Positions 36,544 through 43,323 of a stretch of DNA of 43,323 bases are shown piece after piece. Within the stretch, counting starts at the first letter, position 1, and each line of letters opens with the position of its first letter. Location: assembly GCA_021297985.1 (NCBI GenBank), contig JAJTGU010000087.1:1-43323 (forward strand). The letters are read 5' to 3'. Source of the DNA: Rubrivivax sp. (GTDB lineage: Bacteria > Pseudomonadota > Gammaproteobacteria > Burkholderiales > Burkholderiaceae_C). The position numbers were made by a program, and so were the translations under genes. Under the pieces are notes generated by a model that was not told the origin of the DNA, searched no databases, and saw only the letters and a list, made by a program, of their open reading frames with translations.

Positions 36544-38085
36544 TCACCCCTGAGCGGCAACCCGCTCGGCCTTGCTGTGCAGCTTGTTCAGGGCGGCCAG
36601 GTAGGCCTTGGCGGACGCCACCACGATGTCGGGGTCAGAACCAACCCCGTTGACGACACGTCCCCCATGTTGAAGGCGCACCGTCACTTCGCCTTGCGAT
36701 TCTGTGCTGCCCGAAGTGATCGCATTGACTGAATAGAGGAGCATTTCGGCACCACTCTGGACCCTGGACTCGATCGCCTTTAGGCTGGCATCGACGGGGC
36801 CATTGCCGTCACTTTCGGCATGGTGCTCGGTCGACCCGGCTGCAAAGGCCACCCTGGCATGTGGCCTCTCGCCCATCGCGCTGCCTTGCGACAGGTCGAG
36901 CAAGCGGTAGTGCTCCTGCTCGGCGGTGACGCTCTCGTCGCTGACGAGGGCCAGGATGTCCTCGTCGAAGATCTCGGCCTTGCGGTCGGCCAAGTCCTTG
37001 AAGCGGGTGAACGCCGCATTGACTTCCGCTTCGCTGTCCAAGGCGATCCCCAGTTCCTGCAGGCGCTGCTTGAACGCGTTGCGACCCGAAAGCTTGCCCA
37101 GCACGATCTTGTTGGCTGCCCAGCCCACGTCCTCGGCACGCATGATCTCGTAGGTGTCTCGAGCCTTCAGCACGCCATCCTGATGGATGCCGCTGGCATG
37201 CGCAAAGGCGTTGGCGCCGACCACCGCCTTGTTCGGCTGGACGACAAAGCCGGTCGTCTGGCTGACCATGCGCGAGGCCGCAACGATCTGCGTCGTGTCG
37301 ATGCCCAGGGACAGCCCGAAGTAGTCGCGCCGGGTGCGGACCGCCATCACCACCTCTTCGAGCGAGCAGTTGCCGGCACGCTCGCCCAGGCCGTTGATCG
37401 TGCACTCGACCTGGCGTGCGCCGCCGATCTTCACACCGGCCAGTGAGTTGGCAACCGCCATGCCGAGGTCGTTGTGGCAGTGCACGCTCCACACGGCAAG
37501 GTCGCTGTTGGGGATGCGCTCGCGCAGCATGCGGATGAATTCACCATAGAGCTCGGGCACCGCATAGCCGACCGTATCCGGGATGTTGATGGTCGTCGCA
37601 CCCTCGGCGATTGCCGCTTCAAGCACCCGACAGAGGAAGTCGGGCTCCGAGCGGTAGCCGTCCTCAGGCGAGAACTCCACATCGCCGCAGCGGCTGCGGG
37701 CGTAGCGCACCGCCAGACGGGCCTGCTCGAACACCTGGTCAGGCGTCATGCGCAGCTTCTTTTCCATGTGCAGCGGCGACGTGGCGATGAAGGTGTGGAT
37801 GCGCGCCTGTGCCGCACCGGCCAGGGCATCCGCCGCGCGACCGATGTCGCGGTCGTTGGCGCGTGCCAGTGAGCAGACGGTCGAGTCCTTGATCGCATTG
37901 GCGATCGCCTTCACGGCCTCGAAGTCGCCATTGCTCGAAGCCGCGAAACCGGCCTCGATCACGTCCACGCGCAGCCGCTCGAGTTGCCTCGCGATGCGCA
38001 GCTTCTCGTCGCGGGTCATCGAGGCGCCCGGGGACTGTTCGCCGTCGCGCAAGGTGGTGTCGAAAATGATGAGCTTGTCGGTCAT
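36544..38085 (-). CDS. leuA: 2-isopropylmalate synthase
   Basis: A 513-residue enzyme joining acetyl-CoA and 2-oxoisovalerate, the first committed step of leucine synthesis. The DRE-TIM signature [18 protein letters not shown] is at residues 5-22. [17 protein letters not shown] supplies metal-binding His residues, and [15 protein letters not shown] is conserved. The C-terminal regulatory domain (about 385-513), where leucine binds for feedback inhibition, is complete. Start ATG 38085. Expression is probably governed by the leader peptide and hairpin at 38131-38272. It follows pssA in the ilvIHC-pssA-leuA order common in Burkholderiales. Confidence 0.98.
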   Translation of the reverse strand: MTDKLIIFDTTLRDGEQSPGASMTRDEKLRIARQLERLRVDVIEAGFAASSNGDFEAVKAIANAIKDSTVCSLARANDRDIGRAADALAGAAQARIHTFIATSPLHMEKKLRMTPDQVFEQARLAVRYARSRCGDVEFSPEDGYRSEPDFLCRVLEAAIAEGATTINIPDTVGYAVPELYGEFIRMLRERIPNSDLAVWSVHCHNDLGMAVANSLAGVKIGGARQVECTINGLGERAGNCSLEEVVMAVRTRRDYFGLSLGIDTTQIVAASRMVSQTTGFVVQPNKAVVGANAFAHASGIHQDGVLKARDTYEIMRAEDVGWAANKIVLGKLSGRNAFKQRLQELGIALDSEAEVNAAFTRFKDLADRKAEIFDEDILALVSDESVTAEQEHYRLLDLSQGSAMGERPHARVAFAAGSTEHHAESDGNGPVDASLKAIESRVQSGAEMLLYSVNAITSGSTESQGEVTVRLQHGGRVVNGVGSDPDIVVASAKAYLAALNKLHSKAERVAAQG

Positions 38086-38130
38086 GGTGCGGTCGGTTCA
38101 GGTGGGGGTTCCAAGCAGCCACTGAGGGAC

Positions 38131-38171
38131 AAAATGACCAACGGCCCGCTGCTTGCGCTGGCGGGCCGTTG
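38131..38171 (-). terminator. Attenuator terminator before leuA
   Basis: A perfect 11-bp stem: on the minus strand CAACGGCCCGC (38171-38161), an 11-base loop, then GCGGGCCGTTG (38149-38139), followed after 4 bases by TTTT (38134-38131). It lies 50 bases after the leader peptide stop and 45 bases before the leuA ATG, the usual place of an attenuator. Confidence 0.78.
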
Positions 38172-38221
38172 ATCTCAAGGTTCGGTCTGGCGTCGGACGA
38201 TTGGACAGCAGATGAGGTCGA

Positions 38222-38272
38222 TCAGCGCTCCCGCGAAGGCGGAAGTAGTAGAAGCGCACGGGTCGACGACAT
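38222..38272 (-). CDS. leuL: leu operon leader peptide
   Basis: A 16-codon frame from ATG 38272 encoding MSSTRALLLLPPSRER and a TGA. It has four consecutive leucine codons (CTT CTA CTA CTT), two of them the CTA codon that is rare in this high-GC DNA. Followed by a terminator hairpin and then leuA, this is the classic layout of leucine attenuation: a ribosome stalling at the Leu codons for lack of charged tRNA-Leu would favour read-through. The leader coding sequence can itself fold (GCGCT with AGCGC, CCGC with GCGG). No clear Shine-Dalgarno precedes the ATG. TGCTACATT ends 7 bases before it and could be an extended -10, which would make the transcript leaderless or nearly so. Confidence 0.75.
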   Translation of the reverse strand: MSSTRALLLLPPSRER

Positions 38273-38295
38273 GGCGCGGAATGTAGCACGCGGAA

Positions 38296-39162
38296 TCAGC
38301 GATCCGGACCCGGTTCAGGTTGCTCAGGGTGCAGGCCCTTCTCATCGGGCTCATCGGTCGAGGTGGCGATCACGCTGGCCGGCTGGCCCTTGGCCTTGCG
38401 CCAGGCGTAGATGACGTAGCCGGAGAGGCCATAGATGCAGAACAGCCCGAACAATGCCAGTGCCGGATCCAGGCTGATGACCGCAATGCCCAGTGCAATG
38501 CCGACGATGACGACAAACGGTACGGTGCGCCGGCCACCCCAGACCTTGAAGCTGTAGAACGGCGCATTGGTCACCATCGTCAGCCCGGCGTACAGGGTGA
38601 CGCCAAACGCCACCCAGGCCAGCCAGGGGTTGTCGGCCCCCGGCTTCAAGCCCTCCTGCTCCAGGACCCAGATGGTTCCGACCACCAGCGCCGCGGCAGC
38701 AGGGCTGGGCAGGCCCTGAAAGAAGCGCTTGTCGACGACGGCGTTGTTGGTGTTGAAGCGCGCGAGGCGAAGGGCCGCGCCGGCACAGTACACAAAGGCG
38801 GCGATCCAGCCCGGCTTCCCGAGGCCCTGCAAAGCCCAGGTGTAGACGATCAAGGCCGGTGCTGCACCGAAGCTGACCATGTCGCACAGGCTGTCCATCT
38901 GCTCGCCAAACGCGCTCTGAGTGTGCGTCATGCGGGCGACCCGTCCGTCCAGGCTGTCTAGAACGGCCGCACAGAAGATGCCGATGCAGGCCGTCTCGAA
39001 ACGGCCGTTCATGGCCATCACGACCGAGTAGAAACCGGCAAACAAGGCCGCCAACGTGATCGCGTTGGGCAGCACGTAGATGCCTCGGCGCCGTGGCCGG
39101 GGCACGTCATGTGCCTCCGTCACGTCAGTGCTTTCTGGCAGCGGGCGCAGGTCGTCCTTCAT
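38296..39162 (-). CDS. pssA: CDP-diacylglycerol--serine O-phosphatidyltransferase
   Basis: A 288-residue membrane enzyme making phosphatidylserine, the precursor of phosphatidylethanolamine. The CDP-alcohol phosphotransferase motif is complete: D69, D72, G73, A76, R77, G86, D90 and D94 in LDSLDGRVAR and FGEQMDSLCD. About eight hydrophobic segments follow an N-terminal charged region. It is of the membrane-integral (type II) form, unlike the peripheral E. coli PssA. Start ATG 39162. It sits 36 bp downstream of ilvC and just upstream of the leu leader, so it is probably part of the ilv transcript. Confidence 0.95.
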   Translation of the reverse strand: MKDDLRPLPESTDVTEAHDVPRPRRRGIYVLPNAITLAALFAGFYSVVMAMNGRFETACIGIFCAAVLDSLDGRVARMTHTQSAFGEQMDSLCDMVSFGAAPALIVYTWALQGLGKPGWIAAFVYCAGAALRLARFNTNNAVVDKRFFQGLPSPAAAALVVGTIWVLEQEGLKPGADNPWLAWVAFGVTLYAGLTMVTNAPFYSFKVWGGRRTVPFVVIVGIALGIAVISLDPALALFGLFCIYGLSGYVIYAWRKAKGQPASVIATSTDEPDEKGLHPEQPEPGPDR

Positions 39163-39198
39163 TGGGGGGGATGGTACGCCTCGCGCAGCTGCCAGCCC

Positions 39199-40281
<1,083 letters not shown>

Positions 40282-40773
40282 TCAGACGCGCAGGATGCGT
40301 TCGCCGCGGCCGATGCCGCTGGCACCGGTGCGGACAGTCTCAAGGATCGCGGCGCGATCGATGGCGACCAGGAAAGCGTCGAGCTTGGCCGAATCGCCGG
40401 TCAGCTCGATCGTGTAGCTCTTCTCGGTGACGTCGATGATGCGGCCCCGGAAGATCTCGGCCATCCGCATCATTTCCTCGCGCTCCTTGCCAACCGCGCG
40501 CACCTTCACCAGCATCAACTCGCGCTCGGTGAAGGCGGCTTCGGTCAGGTCGACCACCTTGACGACCTCGATCAGTCGGTTCAGGTGCTTGGTGATCTGC
40601 TCGATGACCTCGTCGCTGCCGGTGGTCACGATGGTCATGCGCGACAGGCTGGAGTCCTCGGTCGGCGCGACGGTCAGGCTTTCGATGTTGTAGCCACGGG
40701 CCGAAAACAAGGCGACGACACGCGACAAGGCACCGGGCTCGTTCTCGAGCAGCACGGCGATGATGTGTTTCAT
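40282..40773 (-). CDS. ilvH: Acetolactate synthase small subunit
   Basis: A 163-residue regulatory subunit that activates the large subunit and gives valine feedback control. The N-terminal ACT domain reads MKHIIAVLLENEPGALSRVVALFSARGYNIESLTV (in pieces, residues 1-35). The C-terminal part (about 80-163) ends in the conserved GDSAKLDAFLVAIDRAAILE. Start ATG 40773. Normal length (E. coli IlvH 163). 77 bp after ilvI on the same strand. Confidence 0.97.
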   Translation of the reverse strand: MKHIIAVLLENEPGALSRVVALFSARGYNIESLTVAPTEDSSLSRMTIVTTGSDEVIEQITKHLNRLIEVVKVVDLTEAAFTERELMLVKVRAVGKEREEMMRMAEIFRGRIIDVTEKSYTIELTGDSAKLDAFLVAIDRAAILETVRTGASGIGRGERILRV

Positions 40774-40850
40774 GTTGGATGTCCTGGCCACGCGCTCTTC
40801 AGACGTCGGGGCGGTAACCCACGCTGACACCCGCCACCGGCAGACCCGGC

Positions 40851-42641
40851 TCAGAGGTCTTCCGAACCCAGCAGCATCTCTGAGATGCCCTTGCCCGCTT
40901 GGACCATCGGCCAGACGTTCTCGGTTGGGTCGGTGCGGATGTCCAGGAAGACGGTGCGGTCCTTCAGGTGAATCGCCTCGCGCAACGCGGGCTCGACGTC
41001 TTCCGGGCGTTCGATCAGCATGCCGACATGGCCGTAAGCCTCGGCCAACTTGACGAAGTCCGGCAGTGCATCCATGTAGCTGTGCGAATAGCGGCCGCCG
41101 TAGTCCAGCTGTTGCCACTGCCGCACCATGCCCAGGTAGCGGTTGTTCAGGCTCACCACCTTGACCGGGGTGTTGTACTGCTTGCAGGTGGACAGCTCCT
41201 GCAGACACATCTGGATGCTGCCTTCTCCGGTAATGCAGAACACGTCGGCATCCGGCTTCGCCAGCTTGATGCCCATCGCATACGGAAGGCCCACGCCCAT
41301 GGTGCCGAGGCCGCCAGAGTTGATCCAGCGACGTGGATCCTCGAAGCGATAGAACTGCGCCGCCCACATCTGGTGCTGGCCGACGTCACTGGTCACATAG
41401 GCATCGGTGCCGCGGGTCAGCTCCCAGAGCTTCTCGACGACCATCTGCGGCTTGATGACTTCACTGCTGTTGCGGTAGGCCAGGCAATCGCGCCGGCGCC
41501 ACTCGTTGATCTGGGCCCACCAAGGCGCAAGGGTCGCAGCGTCGGGGCGCGGAACCTCGCGCAACTGGGCGAGCAGCTCAGGAAGGACCTCCTTCACGTC
41601 CCCGACGATCGGGATGTCGACCTTGACCCGCTTGCTGATGCTGGACGGGTCGATGTCGATGTGGATGATCTTGCGCTCGTTCTGTGCGAAGTGCTTGGGA
41701 TTGCCGATCACACGGTCGTCAAAGCGCGCACCGACGGCAAGCAGCACATCGCAGTGCTGCATCGTCATGTTCGCCTCGTAAGTCCCGTGCATGCCGAGCA
41801 TGCCGAGGAACTTCGGGTCGCTCGCGGGGATGGCACCCAGACCCATCAAGGTGTTCGTGCACGGGAAGCCGAGCAGTTCGGTGAGCTGGCGCAACTCGGC
41901 AGACGCGTTGCCCAGGATCACGCCGCCGCCGGTGTAGATGTAGGGGCGCTTGGCGTGCTGCAGCAGTTGCACCGCCTTGCGAATCTGTCCCCCGTGGCCC
42001 TTCTTGACCGGGTTGTAGCTTCGCATCTCGACCTTGTCCGGGTAAGAGAAGGGAGCCATCTTCAGCGAGACGTCCTTGGGCACATCCACCACCACCGGAC
42101 CGGGTCGGCCCGTGCGGGCGATGTGAAACGCCTTCTTCATCGTCATCGCCAGGTCGCGGACATCCTTGACCAGGAAGTTGTGCTTCACGATCGGGCGCGT
42201 GATTCCGACCGTATCGCACTCCTGGAAGGCATCGAGCCCGATCGCAGGCGTGGGAACCTGCCCGGTGACGATCACCATCGGGATCGAGTCCATGTAGGCC
42301 GTCGCGATGCCGGTCACCGCGTTCGTGACACCAGGACCTGAGGTCACCAATGCGACGCCGACCTCGCCCGTGGCACGCGCATAGCCATCGGCAGCGTGGA
42401 TCGCAGCCTGCTCGTGTCGCACGAGTACGTGCTCAATGGTCTGCTGCTTGTAGAGCGCGTCGTAGATGTAGAGCACGGCACCCCCGGGGTAACCCCAAAG
42501 GTACTTGACGCCCTCGGCCTGCAGGCAACGCACGAGGATCTCGGAGCCGTTGATCTCGGCGCCGGGCGGCAGCGGGTGGGAGAGAGAGGAAGAGCCTTGT
42601 GCCGATGCGGCACGCTTGACTTCCGCGGCAGACATGTCCAT
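40851..42641 (-). CDS. ilvI: Acetolactate synthase large subunit
   Basis: A 596-residue thiamine diphosphate enzyme, the first common step of branched-chain amino acid synthesis. The catalytic Glu77 is in VRHEQAAIHAADGYARATG. The diphosphate-binding GEGS...NN motif is CITGEGSIQM to VVSLNN near the C-terminal third. The start is ATG 42641 (MDMSAAEVK), with AAAGG 8 bases upstream; ATG 42635 is the alternative. About 28 variable residues precede the conserved domain (GSEILVRCLQAEGVKYLWGYPGG). A much stronger ribosome binding site lies 40 bases upstream in another frame. First gene of ilvI-ilvH-ilvC. Confidence 0.96.
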   Translation of the reverse strand: MDMSAAEVKRAASAQGSSSLSHPLPPGAEINGSEILVRCLQAEGVKYLWGYPGGAVLYIYDALYKQQTIEHVLVRHEQAAIHAADGYARATGEVGVALVTSGPGVTNAVTGIATAYMDSIPMVIVTGQVPTPAIGLDAFQECDTVGITRPIVKHNFLVKDVRDLAMTMKKAFHIARTGRPGPVVVDVPKDVSLKMAPFSYPDKVEMRSYNPVKKGHGGQIRKAVQLLQHAKRPYIYTGGGVILGNASAELRQLTELLGFPCTNTLMGLGAIPASDPKFLGMLGMHGTYEANMTMQHCDVLLAVGARFDDRVIGNPKHFAQNERKIIHIDIDPSSISKRVKVDIPIVGDVKEVLPELLAQLREVPRPDAATLAPWWAQINEWRRRDCLAYRNSSEVIKPQMVVEKLWELTRGTDAYVTSDVGQHQMWAAQFYRFEDPRRWINSGGLGTMGVGLPYAMGIKLAKPDADVFCITGEGSIQMCLQELSTCKQYNTPVKVVSLNNRYLGMVRQWQQLDYGGRYSHSYMDALPDFVKLAEAYGHVGMLIERPEDVEPALREAIHLKDRTVFLDIRTDPTENVWPMVQAGKGISEMLLGSEDL

Positions 42642-42729
42642 GTCGACAACCTTTGTGAATTTCTCTGACGAAAAACCATCGGTGCACCTCCTTGCGCCCT
42701 CGTGAGGCGGATTCGGTGCGTGCGCGGCC

Positions 42730-42760
42730 AAAAAACCGCCGTCCGGGTCGAACGGCCGGG
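42730..42760 (-). terminator. Terminator-like hairpin in the ilvI leader
   Basis: On the minus strand CGGCCGT (5' arm) and ACGGCGG (3' arm) pair over 5 bp plus one beyond a mismatch, loop 9 bases, followed directly by TTTTTT (42735-42730). It lies about 90 bases before the ilvI start, so it could attenuate ilvIHC transcription. Stem strength is moderate. Confidence 0.45.
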
Positions 42761-42870
42761 CTTGGGCCCAGAAAACGTTGTGCGAAGCAGCATTATGGCA
42801 TTGGCGCCGGTCCGCCCTTGGTAGGCGTGGAGCGCTGCCGATGCGGCGGCCGCCGCCTGTTGATGCAGCG

Positions 42871-42898
42871 ATGACCCCAAAAGGGGCAATGACATAAT
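42871..42898 (+). promoter_or_regulatory. Candidate promoter of the sigma factor gene
   Basis: ATGACC (42871-42876), 16 bases, CATAAT (42893-42898). The spacer contains CCCCAAAAGGGG (42875-42886), an inverted repeat with a 4-base centre that could be an operator. Transcription would start near 42905. Confidence 0.5.
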
Positions 42899-42958
42899 CC
42901 TTTCGCGCCAAATCCGGGCGTACCTGTTGCGCGCCGACGCCGGCCGCGAGTCGCCCCT

Positions 42959-43323
42959 TTGGCCACCGACAAAGAACTTGCGGACTTCCTGAAGGGCGTC
43001 GAGAAGCGGGCCTTCAAGCGCGCGGTTTACAGCGTACGGAACGACGACGCAGCACTTGACATTGTCCAGGAGGCCATGATCAAGCTGTCGGAGAACTACG
43101 CGGACCGCCCGGCGACCGAGTTGCCGCTGCTGTTCCAGCGCATCCTGTCGAACGCGACGATGGACTGGTTTCGTCGCGAGAAGGTGCGCGGTGCGCTGAT
43201 CCAGAACTTCTCCGACTTCGAAGGGCAGGACGACGAGGGTGACTTCGATCTGCTGGAGACCCTCCACGTCTTGGGCGGCCAGCCGGGCACGGAAAGTGCT
43301 GAGGATGGCATGGGTCGAGCTCA
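42959..43323 (+). CDS. RNA polymerase sigma factor (ECF/RpoE-like), 5' part
   Basis: An open frame from TTG 42959 to the window edge, 121 complete codons, reading LATDKELADFLKGVEKRAFK. It matches the betaproteobacterial sigma factor found next to ilvI. Region 2 is visible: AALDIVQEAMIKLSENYADR corresponds to the core-binding helices (region 2.1-2.2), and LPLLFQRILSNATMDWFRRE to region 2.3-2.4, which melts and reads the -10 element. Region 4 lies beyond the window. No ATG or GTG start is available in frame upstream; TTG or GTG starts are common for this gene. It may read its own promoter or respond to envelope stress, but no anti-sigma gene is visible here. Confidence 0.88.
   Translation, partial: MATDKELADFLKGVEKRAFKRAVYSVRNDDAALDIVQEAMIKLSENYADRPATELPLLFQRILSNATMDWFRREKVRGALIQNFSDFEGQDDEGDFDLLETLHVLGGQPGTESAEDGMGRA

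Larger units (their letters stand above)
42642..42958. promoter_or_regulatory. ilvI / sigma factor divergent control region
   Basis: 317 bp between divergent starts with no convincing gene. From left to right on the plus strand: the weak ilvI ribosome binding site; the strong site AAGGAGGTG with an ATG at 42679 (minus strand) that is out of frame with ilvI; a hairpin with a T6 run (42730-42760); the palindrome GCGGCGGCCGCCGC (42843-42856); and the sigma factor promoter with a CCCC-AAAA-GGGG repeat. No leader peptide rich in Ile, Leu or Val codons is seen. Confidence 0.5.

Noticed and set aside
42344-42679. A 111-codon frame from the ATG with the strong ribosome binding site upstream of ilvI
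   Set aside because: The translation is Ser/Pro/Arg-rich and looks like an out-of-frame reading of ilvI. The site itself is reported as a finding, but I do not call the frame a gene.

Overview
The window is high-GC DNA from a betaproteobacterial chromosome, most likely Burkholderiales of the Rubrivivax/Leptothrix/Ideonella type. Four things point there: the gene blocks tig-clpP-clpX-lon and ilvI-ilvH-ilvC-pssA-leuA, the hopanoid-type squalene genes hpnC-hpnD-hpnE, a DUF3460-scpA pair, and a secreted PEP-CTERM protein. Coding density is high. I see no prophage, insertion sequence or CRISPR array.

Layout. 1-1326 is the 5' part of a secreted delta-60 repeat protein that runs off the left edge. 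1504-5548 holds small-molecule metabolism: a cupin, an SDR dehydrogenase, an FAH-family hydrolase and an acyl-CoA:acetate CoA-transferase. 5568-11085 holds a frameshifted YpfJ-type zinc metallopeptidase, dcd, a DUF962/Mpo1-like membrane protein, the Fe-S carrier apbC and metG. 11034-13979 is a compact minus-strand operon of three exported proteins: a caspase-like (clan CD type) protein, an unknown secreted protein and a PEP-CTERM protein. 14258-19207 holds a SulP transporter, a CYTH-CHAD protein, a BamE-like lipoprotein, a DUF3460 protein and scpA.

19290-25729 is the proteostasis block: tRNA-Cys, tRNA-Gly, lon, clpX, clpP, tig and tRNA-Leu. A sigma-32-type promoter lies before lon. 25837-30161 is an RND efflux pair behind a strong promoter that overlaps a perfect TetR-type operator. 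Divergent from it, hpnC-hpnD-hpnE (30301-33307) turns farnesyl diphosphate into squalene. 33308-36388 holds a TIGR03790-type protein, a divergent IclR regulator with a candidate operator between them, and a PbpG-type peptidase. 36544-42641 is branched-chain amino acid synthesis plus phosphatidylserine synthase. A leucine-codon leader peptide and a terminator hairpin precede leuA. 42959 to the right edge is the start of an ECF-type sigma factor.

Most genes are housekeeping. The less ordinary content is the secreted caspase-like/PEP-CTERM operon and several regulatory sites read directly from sequence: the leu attenuator, the TetR and IclR operators, the heat-shock promoter, and a hairpin around the sulP start codon. 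Product names rest on motif and family recognition by eye; no database search was run.
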